A stretch of DNA of 12,395 nt, from assembly GCA_029938505.1 (NCBI GenBank), contig JAOZUV010000030.1, positions 1 to 12,395 on the forward strand, in the 5' to 3' direction. Source of the DNA: Bacteroidales bacterium (GTDB lineage: Bacteria > Bacteroidota > Bacteroidia > Bacteroidales > GCA-2711565). Positions within the stretch are counted from its first letter, which is position 1, and every line of letters starts with the position of its first letter. A program made the position numbers and the translations under genes. Under the pieces are notes generated by a model. It made no database searches. It was not told the DNA's origin and saw only the letters and a list, made by a program, of their open reading frames with translations. Positions 5,669-12,395 of this stretch are shown here, in pieces.

Positions 5669-6543
5669 ATCAATTTTCTTTCTTTCAATAACGCTCTAAG
5701 TATTTCCGTTTTTGCTTCACCCAAAGGAGTTAAAGGTGGACGTAAATCGCCACCTGGTAATCCCATCAATTTTAAGGCTGCCTTTGCTGCCATTGGATTT
5801 GTTTCAAACCTAAATGCTTCAAATAAAGGATAGTATTCGTTATGAAGCTTACTTGCTTTTTCAAAATCTCCAGATATAGTATATTCAGCAATATTTTTCA
5901 TCACCCCCGGAATAACATTCCCGGCAACAGTAAAAGCTCCACTTCCACCAAAAGCCAAAACAGGAAAAGCTGTTGTATCCTTTCCAGTAAACAATTTAAA
6001 ATCATCATTTCTTGTTAAATATTGAATTTTAGCAAGATGATCCAATTGTTTATTACCGTCCTTTGTTCCAACGATATTCGGATGTTTTGCAAGCTGAGCA
6101 GTCATATCAGGTGTAAGTTCGACACCAGTTCTGCTTTTTGCACTATGCAAAATAATAGGAACAGGAGAAGCATCTGCCAATTTTACATAATAATCTATTA
6201 AACCTTCGGGTTTTGGGAGCACAAGAAATGGGGTATAAGATACAATGTAATCAGCTCCCAAATCAGCATATTTTTTAATTCTTTCAAGGGAATGATCTAG
6301 TCTAGTAGAACAAATATCTGGCATAACTGAAGTCTTTCCTTTTGCTTCTTCAACTATAATTTCAACAACCCGATATACCTCTTTATCATCCATAAGGGTA
6401 TTTTCACCTGTAACTCCTAATGGAGCTATTCCGTGTATTCCAGCTTCCACCTGACGGCGAACCAATAAACGCAAGCCATCTTCATCTAAACTTAAATCCT
6501 CCTTAAAAGGAGTAATCAATAACGTATATGCACCTTTTTTCAT
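5665..6543 (-). CDS. DapA/NAL-superfamily aldolase-like protein with altered catalytic triad
   Basis: This 292-residue class I aldolase-type TIM barrel belongs to the dihydrodipicolinate synthase / N-acetylneuraminate lyase superfamily. Numbering coincides with E. coli DapA without gaps through the active site: GVTGE (43-47) for GTTGE, TPFL (104-107) for TPYY, HSAKSRTG (133-140) for YNVPSRTG, and GTKDG (159-163) around the Schiff-base Lys161. Thus Lys161, Arg138 and Thr45 are kept, but the DapA triad Thr44/Tyr107/Tyr133 is Val/Leu/His. Lys161 implies that a keto acid such as pyruvate is still bound; the missing proton-relay Tyr suggests another reaction. Automated annotation would probably call it DapA. 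It is first in an operon with a homoserine-type kinase (4-bp overlap) and an SDR, and diverges from a phosphatase gene. The start at 6543 is preceded by an A/T-rich leader without a Shine-Dalgarno sequence. Confidence 0.85.
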   Translation of the reverse strand: MKKGAYTLLITPFKEDLSLDEDGLRLLVRRQVEAGIHGIAPLGVTGENTLMDDKEVYRVVEIIVEEAKGKTSVMPDICSTRLDHSLERIKKYADLGADYIVSYTPFLVLPKPEGLIDYYVKLADASPVPIILHSAKSRTGVELTPDMTAQLAKHPNIVGTKDGNKQLDHLAKIQYLTRNDDFKLFTGKDTTAFPVLAFGGSGAFTVAGNVIPGVMKNIAEYTISGDFEKASKLHNEYYPLFEAFRFETNPMAAKAALKLMGLPGGDLRPPLTPLGEAKTEILRALLKERKLI

Positions 6544-6667
6544 GTTTATTTATTTTTTACCAAAGGTCGGGATAAAATGTTTGATAGCAAAAGATAGAAG
6601 CTGAAATTTATGTTATTTAGAAAAGAAGTTATATTTTATAAAAGCATTCTTTTATTATTTTAGCTGA

Positions 6668-7132
6668 ATGAAAAAAAGCGTATTATTTGTTTGCTTGGGT
6701 AATATCTGCCGTTCACCCAGCGGAGAAGCTGTTTTAAAAGCCAAATTAGAAGAAGCAGGATTAGATAAAGAAGTATTTGTGGATAGTGCAGGAACTTCAG
6801 GATATCATGAAGGTGACCAGGCTGATGAACGTATGCAAAGCCATGCTGTAAAGAGAGGCTTTAATTTAACAAGTATTTCTCGACAAATTCGCCCTACTGA
6901 TTATGATCGTTTTGATTATATCATTGCTATGGATAGGAGCAATTATCAGAGCCTGATGAATAAAGCCCATACACCCGAACACAAACAAAAGATTTCAATG
7001 ATGACTGACTTCAGTCAAACCCATAGCGGTAACGTACCTGACCCTTATTATGGCGGATCACAGGGTTTTGAGAATGTATTAGATATTTTAGAATACAGTG
7101 TGGATGGATTGATCAGGGAATTAACAAGCTAA
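6668..7132 (+). CDS. Low-molecular-weight protein tyrosine phosphatase
   Basis: This 154-residue protein is a complete LMW-PTP, which removes phosphate from tyrosine through a cysteinyl-phosphate intermediate. The N-terminal P-loop CLGNICRS (9-16) fits C-x5-R-S with nucleophile Cys9 and Arg15, and Cys14 is the usual second P-loop cysteine. SAGTSGYHEGDQADERM (40-56) and the helix to IIAMDRSNY (85-93) are family-typical, and DPYYGG (125-130) supplies the general acid Asp125. The residues after CRSP are SGEAV, where many members have M/TAEAV. It is cytosolic, with no signal peptide. It diverges from the DapA-like operon over a 124-bp spacer and converges with the LuxR-type regulator gene, ending 20 bp from it. 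No tyrosine kinase or capsule gene is near, so the target is not indicated. Confidence 0.93.
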   Translation: MKKSVLFVCLGNICRSPSGEAVLKAKLEEAGLDKEVFVDSAGTSGYHEGDQADERMQSHAVKRGFNLTSISRQIRPTDYDRFDYIIAMDRSNYQSLMNKAHTPEHKQKISMMTDFSQTHSGNVPDPYYGGSQGFENVLDILEYSVDGLIRELTS

Positions 7133-7152
7133 ACCAGCATATTTTTCAATAG

Positions 7153-7773
7153 TTAATTTAAATTGTATTGTTTAGGTAAATTTTCCAGTTCAGGAATTTT
7201 AAAACTAAGTTCAGAGAAATTTTTTGTACCCGTTTTAAATAAAATATTTTGACGATGAAAATTTACTGTTGAAATACTAATAAATAATTTTTTTGATATC
7301 TCCTGACTAGTATCCCCTTTAATGATATGAGATAATACTTCTTTTTCCCGACTACTCAATTTATTACATATTCGGCAATCACTTAAACTAATAAGCTTAT
7401 TTTCAGGTTTAAAAAATCGATAACGATCGATACTATTTTTTAATTCACCAAAATCAATGGGTTTTAACAGAAAATCGAAAACAGCATATTTAATTGCTCT
7501 AATGGCGTACTGTGTTTGAGGAGAAGTTACAATAAATACAGGAAAAAAATTCATTTTTCTGACATCATTAATAATTTCAAAGCCATCTTTACCATACATT
7601 TCTATGGCTAAAAAAACAATATCTGGTTCTGTAGAGATAATTTCGTTAACAATAAAAGAAGGATTTGTTGAATTCCCAACAATTTCAAAATCACCCAGCT
7701 TTTCTAGTAAATTTTTCAGTCTCTTAATCGCTTCATTATCATCATCAATTATCAAACACTTAATTTTATACAT
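7153..7773 (-). CDS. LuxR-type response regulator with degenerate receiver (phosphoacceptor Asp to Ala)
   Basis: From the ATG at 7773 this is a 206-residue protein; an in-frame TTG two codons upstream (7779) is a less likely start. The N-terminal receiver domain (about 1-110) has the acidic cluster IIDDD (8-12), Thr83 and Lys104 (LLKPID) as in functional receivers. The phosphoacceptor position, usually FLDIEMPGxDGFE, reads FLAIEMYGKDGFE with Ala56, codon GCC complementary to 7606-7608. Residues 138-190 form a LuxR/GerE helix-turn-helix: LSSREKEVLSHIIKGDTSQEI, then LFISISTVNFHRQNIL. It therefore should bind DNA but not be switched by ordinary Asp phosphorylation. It lies 90 bp downstream of the giant hybrid kinase on the same strand, with its own probable -7 box. 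Confidence 0.9.
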   Translation of the reverse strand: MYKIKCLIIDDDNEAIKRLKNLLEKLGDFEIVGNSTNPSFIVNEIISTEPDIVFLAIEMYGKDGFEIINDVRKMNFFPVFIVTSPQTQYAIRAIKYAVFDFLLKPIDFGELKNSIDRYRFFKPENKLISLSDCRICNKLSSREKEVLSHIIKGDTSQEISKKLFISISTVNFHRQNILFKTGTKNFSELSFKIPELENLPKQYNLN

Positions 7774-7808
7774 AAGCAATTCTCTAATTTACTCACTTGA
7801 TGAATTAT

Positions 7809-7816
7809 CAAATATA
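7809..7816 (-). promoter_or_regulatory. Probable -7 box for the LuxR-type regulator gene
   Basis: On the minus strand this reads TATATTTG, identical to the -7 box of the TAC operon. It lies 35 bp before the ATG at 7773 and downstream of the kinase stop. The nearest TTG elements upstream are 5 and 13 bp away, not the usual 19 or so, so the -33 part is poor. If real, the regulator can be expressed independently of the kinase. Confidence 0.4.
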
Positions 7817-7863
7817 AGAAACAATCGTTCAAAATGCATACTCTTGTTCTAAAAGATCATTTT

Positions 7864-10800
7864 TCAATTTAAATATTTCTCTACAATTTTTAACAAAATA
7901 TCCTGTTTTATAGGTTTCGAGATATAATCATCACACCCAGCATCAATTGATTGTTGGCGATCGCCAACAATAGCATATGCTGTTTGAGCAATTATTGGCA
8001 GTTCAGACTTAAACTTTTTTATTAATTTGGTTGCATCAAAACCATTCATAATAGGCATATTGATATCCATCAATACCAAATCAATATCAAGATTTTTTTT
8101 ACATAAATCAACCGCAATTTTGCCATTTTCGGCCCAAATAGAATCTACTCCTTGCTTTTCCAAAACAATTCGTAAAAACTCATAACTTTCTTTCACATCC
8201 TCAACAATCAACACCAATTTTCTTTGATTAACTTTACTATCCTCTTTTCTTTCAAGGATTGAAGATTCATCCTCTGAACTATCCTCAACGATATCTTTTT
8301 TGGTCTCAAAAGGAATAGTAAAATAAAATACTGTTCCCCCACCCTCTTCAGATTCCAACCATATTTCACCCCCCAATAATTCAGTCAACTTCTTCGAAAT
8401 TGATAAGCCAATCCCTGTTCCGCCATACAATTTGGTATCTGTATTAGCTTCTTGTCTGAACATATCAAAAATAAAATTTTGTTTTTCTTTTGAAATTCCA
8501 ATACCAGTATCCTTCACGAAAAACTTTAAAATTCCCCTATCTTTTTCATTAGAATAACCGTATTGCACCGATCCTTTATGCGTAAATTTCAACGCATTTT
8601 TTAAAAGATTTATCAGGATTTGCTTCAATTTTGAGGAATCCGTATTAATAATCAAATGTTTAGAATCAGCAGGCACTTTCAAATTAAGATCCAGATCGCT
8701 TTTTTCCGTTTTTAGTTGCTCAACATTGATTATACTATGAACATCGCTTAAAATTGATTGCAAATTAACTTCTTCTTTAATAATCTTAATTGCACCCGAT
8801 TCTATTAAAGTGATATCAAAAAGATCCTCAACTATACTCAATAAATGATTTCCACTTTTATTAATTGTATCATTAAATGCCACAATATCACACATTGGTA
8901 AATCTTCGTTAATAATATCAGAAAAGCCAATAATTGCATTTAAGGGTGTACGTAATTCGTGAGACATAGTTGCCAGAAATACTGATTTTAAATGATCGGA
9001 TTCAGTGGCTTTAGAAAGTGCATTTTTTAAATCCTCTTCAGTTTTTTTACGCTCAATAGAAATGCTTATTTGATTAGAAATGAATTCCAGCACACCTTTA
9101 TCTTTTTCGGTATAAGCATTTGGATTTGTATAACTCTGCAATACAAATGCCCCAATTGTTTTTCCCTTAATCTTTAATGGAACTCCCAACCATATTTCAG
9201 AATCAAAACCAACCTTTTCAATCTTTCCTTCCTTTTCTAGTTTTTTAGCTTCTGCATCATTAATCAAAAGCGATTGCCCTTGTTTGATAACTAATCCCGT
9301 AAGTGTTTTTCCGGCAGGAAAATGATCAATATCGTCTTTTTCATCCCTAAAGTAAGGAAGGTTAACATATTCTGTTTCTTCATCGTATAGGGCAACAAAA
9401 AAGTTTTTGGTATCCATTAATTGTCCGAGTTCTATTTGTATCTGTTTAATAAAATCTTCAAGACTATCTGTTATTACAACTGCATTCGAAATATTGAATA
9501 GTACCATTTGAATTTGTTCAGTACGTTTGCGCTCAGTAATATCCAGCAAAGAGCCAATAATTGCAGTAGTCTTTCCATTTTCCACTTTTGGAAATTCCCT
9601 GACTTCCACCCAAATCCGCTCCCCACTTTTTTTCACCAGTTCCAGTTCGTATGGTACCTGTCGTTTACCGGTCTTAACAGCCTTTAAAGTATTCTCAAAC
9701 CCAATTTCATTTATAGGATTATTAGATGCCAGCTCTGTCCATTTAATCAGGGCTTCTTGCTGAGTGTAGCCAAGAATATTTTTCACTTGCGGACTTAGAT
9801 AAGTGAGTTTATGTTCTGGTGTATGAGAATAATAAAGGGAAGTACTATTTTCAAAAATATTTCTAAGTTTTTCCTCACTTTCACGCAATACTTTTTCGGC
9901 TTCAATTCGTACACTAATATCACGAATCGATACAATGCGAATTGTTTTATTATCGAAATCTTTTATATTTTTAGCTTCCAGCTCTGCAATAAAAGTGCTG
10001 CCATCTTTTCGTCGAACATTAATTGTATAGGGTTTTGCATGCTTTTTAACAATATTTAGCATTATTTTGGCTCGATCTTTAATGTCGGGTATATAATCCA
10101 GCATATTGTTACCTAAAGTTTCTTCTCTTGTGTAGCCAGTTATTTTCAAAAACGACTCATTAACATCTTTAATGACTCCTTTTTTGTGTAAAACAATCCC
10201 TTCGAAGGTTACGCTCGATAAAAATCTAAATCGCTCCTCGCTTTCCTTAAGATCATGTTCGGCTTGTTTGCGATAAGTAATGTCTTTAAAATCTTCAACA
10301 ATACCTATAAAATTGCTCCCAAAATCTTTAAATGAACTTGCCGTTAATAAGGTCGGGATTTCTTTGCCATCCTGTCGGATTTTGTTGATCTCAATTTCCA
10401 ATTTATTATCTTTTGTACGTTGAAATTTTGTCAACGGACAATCTTTGGTATGGCATAATTCTCCGAAGAAGATTTCGTAACATTTTTTCCCAACAACCTT
10501 ATCTTCCGGAAGCTTAAGCATTTCTATAAAATTATCATTGACCCTTATTATATTAAAGTCTTTATCAATCAATCGCATACCACCGGCAGCAGTATTAAGA
10601 ATAATTTTTGTTTCATGCTCTGCCTGTTTACGGTTGGTAATATCCAAAGCAGTAAAAATTACTCCTTTTTCCAGATCATTCAGATCAATGGGTGTAGAAC
10701 TAAGAAGAATATCAATTAAATGACCATCTTTTCGTAATAGCCGGGTTTCAATGCTACCTGTTCCATATTCCCGAATTTGCTCATATTTATATTTCCCAAC

Positions 10801-12279
10801 CCTATCGAATTCCTCATCGCTTGCATAAACCACTCGTGAGTTTTGTCCAATTAATTCTTCTTCAGAATAGCCAAGCATTTCAAGAAACTCTTGGTTCACA
10901 AACTGGATATGCCTATTTATTATTAAACCAATACCTATTGGTGCTGCCCTAAAAATACTCTTCATCTTTGATTCACTTTCTCCTAATGCCTCCTCTGCCT
11001 GCTTTCGTTCAGTGATGTCCCTAACTATAGCTTGAATATATTCTCCATCGGAAAGCACTATCTTATTCAACGATACTTCTGCATCAAATAGTGAACCATC
11101 TTTTTTTAAATGAACCCATTCAAAAAATTGTGGTTCTCCAGCCAAAGCAGCATCCATTTTCTCCTTAGCTTTTTCTGCAGAAATCGCTCCATCAGGTTGA
11201 TACTTCGGCGAGAAACCTTTTGGCGTATATCCTATAATTTCATCTTCATTACACGAAAACATCTCTAATGTTTTAGGATTGCATGAAATAAATGTATAGT
11301 TATGCATCAGGAAAATAGCATCATTGGCAGAGGTATAAAGATTTCGATATTTTTCTTCGCTTTCACGAATTGTTTCTTCAGCCTTTTTTATTTCGGTAAG
11401 ATCTATTGTTTGAACTATGACATTGGAAACCTTACCAGTACTATCAAGAATAGGGGTAAAAATCGAGTTTATAATCTTATGTGTAGCACTTCTCACATCA
11501 ACATGGTCAACAGCCCCAAAATCATAATCAAGCACAATGTTAGCAACTTCTCCTTTTTCAAATACCCTTCTAATATCCGGCATTAACCCATTTTTCTCAA
11601 TAACAACATCCTGGAATAGATTGTACTTACCGATCACCTCCTCCTCGGTAGCTCCAAAAAACTCCAGACAGGCAGGATTTACCCTGATAGCAGTTCCATT
11701 TTCATCTGAAATCCACATACTCAAAGCAGAACTCTCTATAATTTTATCAATAAAACTGCTTCTTTCTTTCAATGCATCCTCCGCTTGCTTACGTTCGGTA
11801 ATTTCAAGTTTTAAATCTTTATTTATTTTCCTAAGTTTTTTTGTTCTATCCAAAACAACATCTTCTAAATTCTCTTTTTCTACCTTCAACACATCTTCTG
11901 CTTCTTTTATCCGGAGCATCACATTCACTTGTGCTGAGAGTTCAACCGCATCAATTGGTTTCGACAAAAATGCATCAGCACCTAAATTAAGGCCTTTCAC
12001 ACGGCTTTCAGAATCTGTTTTAATGGCAGTAATCATTATCACAGGAATGTGTTTTGTTGAGGCATCTTCCTTAAGCCTTTTACAAACTTCATACCCATCC
12101 ATTTGAGGCATAATAATATCCAGTAAAATAGTATCAGGCTGTTTTTCTCTAGCTATTTCAATACCCTCTTTTCCTGATAAAGCAGTCAGGACCTCACAAT
12201 CCGGCATATTATTTTTTAATACTGCCTTTATAGTAATCAGATTATCTTTCTGGTCGTCAATTGCAAGTATTTTTTTCAT
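7864..12279 (-). CDS. Soluble multi-PAS hybrid histidine kinase (REC-6xPAS-GAF-HisKA-HATPase-REC)
   Basis: This 1471-residue protein has no membrane segment or signal peptide, so it should sense cytoplasmic cues. Domains in order: receiver 1 (1-120; Asp8/Asp9, phosphoacceptor Asp54, Thr84, Lys107); coiled coil (121-170); six PAS domains (about 172-297, 308-424, 435-548, 555-668, 680-790, 802-916), each preceded by a [13 protein letters not shown] linker; GAF (about 922-1076); HisKA with MSHELRTP and His1107; HATPase_c with N box [10 protein letters not shown] (Asn1228), DTGIGI (1257-1262) and GGTGIGL (1286-1292); receiver 2 (1353-1471; Asp1405 in LMDINMP, Lys1455). All kinase and both receiver key residues are intact. 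PAS4 carries Cys600, Cys609 and Cys614, a possible redox or metal site. The receiver at the very N-terminus suggests input from another kinase. The start at 12279 gives a complete receiver. The LuxR-type regulator gene follows. Confidence 0.95.
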   Translation of the reverse strand: MKKILAIDDQKDNLITIKAVLKNNMPDCEVLTALSGKEGIEIAREKQPDTILLDIIMPQMDGYEVCKRLKEDASTKHIPVIMITAIKTDSESRVKGLNLGADAFLSKPIDAVELSAQVNVMLRIKEAEDVLKVEKENLEDVVLDRTKKLRKINKDLKLEITERKQAEDALKERSSFIDKIIESSALSMWISDENGTAIRVNPACLEFFGATEEEVIGKYNLFQDVVIEKNGLMPDIRRVFEKGEVANIVLDYDFGAVDHVDVRSATHKIINSIFTPILDSTGKVSNVIVQTIDLTEIKKAEETIRESEEKYRNLYTSANDAIFLMHNYTFISCNPKTLEMFSCNEDEIIGYTPKGFSPKYQPDGAISAEKAKEKMDAALAGEPQFFEWVHLKKDGSLFDAEVSLNKIVLSDGEYIQAIVRDITERKQAEEALGESESKMKSIFRAAPIGIGLIINRHIQFVNQEFLEMLGYSEEELIGQNSRVVYASDEEFDRVGKYKYEQIREYGTGSIETRLLRKDGHLIDILLSSTPIDLNDLEKGVIFTALDITNRKQAEHETKIILNTAAGGMRLIDKDFNIIRVNDNFIEMLKLPEDKVVGKKCYEIFFGELCHTKDCPLTKFQRTKDNKLEIEINKIRQDGKEIPTLLTASSFKDFGSNFIGIVEDFKDITYRKQAEHDLKESEERFRFLSSVTFEGIVLHKKGVIKDVNESFLKITGYTREETLGNNMLDYIPDIKDRAKIMLNIVKKHAKPYTINVRRKDGSTFIAELEAKNIKDFDNKTIRIVSIRDISVRIEAEKVLRESEEKLRNIFENSTSLYYSHTPEHKLTYLSPQVKNILGYTQQEALIKWTELASNNPINEIGFENTLKAVKTGKRQVPYELELVKKSGERIWVEVREFPKVENGKTTAIIGSLLDITERKRTEQIQMVLFNISNAVVITDSLEDFIKQIQIELGQLMDTKNFFVALYDEETEYVNLPYFRDEKDDIDHFPAGKTLTGLVIKQGQSLLINDAEAKKLEKEGKIEKVGFDSEIWLGVPLKIKGKTIGAFVLQSYTNPNAYTEKDKGVLEFISNQISISIERKKTEEDLKNALSKATESDHLKSVFLATMSHELRTPLNAIIGFSDIINEDLPMCDIVAFNDTINKSGNHLLSIVEDLFDITLIESGAIKIIKEEVNLQSILSDVHSIINVEQLKTEKSDLDLNLKVPADSKHLIINTDSSKLKQILINLLKNALKFTHKGSVQYGYSNEKDRGILKFFVKDTGIGISKEKQNFIFDMFRQEANTDTKLYGGTGIGLSISKKLTELLGGEIWLESEEGGGTVFYFTIPFETKKDIVEDSSEDESSILERKEDSKVNQRKLVLIVEDVKESYEFLRIVLEKQGVDSIWAENGKIAVDLCKKNLDIDLVLMDINMPIMNGFDATKLIKKFKSELPIIAQTAYAIVGDRQQSIDAGCDDYISKPIKQDILLKIVEKYLN
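9517..11805 (-). repeat. Seven PAS-linker repeats inside the hybrid kinase gene
   Basis: The motif (D/E)(I/L)(T/S)xxxxxE recurs at residues 159, 293, 421, 546, 666, 787 and 913 of the kinase, each copy closing one domain and, in most cases, leading into an ESEEK/R helix that opens the next. The period is 120-134 residues (about 360-400 bp). At DNA level the copies share a GCCTGCTTACGTTC-like core in several instances, marking successive PAS duplication. Confidence 0.7.
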
Positions 12280-12395
12280 AGTCTTGCGGGTTTCAGGTTT
12301 ATTTATATTTTGTTCCCTTATAGCTTAAATAATTTATAAACGAACTAATCTTTTTACTTAAAATTTGGCTTTCAGAAAACAAGAATAATGGACTG

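Noticed and set aside
6630..6637. TATATTTT as a -7 box for the tyrosine phosphatase gene
   Set aside because: The final consensus G is missing and there is no TTG at normal spacing upstream.
11537..12106. Plus-strand open frame of 189 codons opposite the kinase gene
   Set aside because: It is antisense to the kinase receiver and PAS1 coding region; its Ser/Leu/Phe-rich composition is that of a shadow frame.
12280..12395. Possible promoter or gene end upstream of the hybrid kinase
   Set aside because: No TAnnTTTG box on the minus strand and no coding frame with recognisable content; the stretch is cut by the window edge.

Overview
The window is AT-rich, has no strong Shine-Dalgarno sequences, and carries TAnnTTTG-type -7 boxes. 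It also encodes a PQQ-like secreted propeller and a very large multi-PAS hybrid kinase. Together these point to a member of the Bacteroidota. Most genes lie on the minus strand; only the propeller protein and a small tyrosine phosphatase are on the plus strand.

Layout. At the left edge (1-652, minus) is the N-terminal part of a PLP-dependent Cys/Met-metabolism enzyme, divergent from a secreted beta-propeller protein (930-2372, plus). Ending 2 bp from the propeller gene and facing it is a compact three-gene minus-strand unit: a HicA-like protein (3392-3733), a HicB-type antitoxin with a ribbon-helix-helix domain and a long C-terminal tail (2816-3385), and a SecB-like chaperone (2375-2794). I read this as a toxin-antitoxin-chaperone (TAC) module. 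It has a well-formed Bacteroidota promoter, and a short inverted repeat overlaps the -7 box. The promoter position suggests that the toxin-like gene starts at 3733, nearly leaderless, and not at the upstream ATG.

Next is a minus-strand metabolic operon: a DapA-superfamily aldolase/lyase (5665-6543), an archaeal-type homoserine kinase (4751-5668, overlapping the previous stop by ATGA), and an SDR oxidoreductase (3952-4713). The DapA-like protein aligns residue for residue with E. coli DapA numbering. It keeps the Schiff-base Lys161, Arg138 and Thr45, but has Val44, Leu107 and His133 where the catalytic triad of true DapA (Thr44, Tyr107, Tyr133) should be, so its reaction is probably not dihydrodipicolinate synthesis. 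Five degenerate heptamers exactly fill the space before the SDR gene. A low-molecular-weight protein tyrosine phosphatase (6668-7132, plus) diverges from this operon.

The right third is signal transduction on the minus strand: a 1471-residue soluble hybrid histidine kinase (7864-12279; REC, six PAS, GAF, HisKA, HATPase, REC), then after 90 bp a LuxR-type response-regulator-like protein (7153-7773) whose phosphoacceptor aspartate is replaced by alanine.

The strongest candidates for unusual biology are the HicAB-SecB module (whose toxin lacks the expected catalytic histidine), the active-site-altered DapA-like enzyme coupled to a homoserine kinase, and the pseudo-receiver regulator beside the giant kinase.
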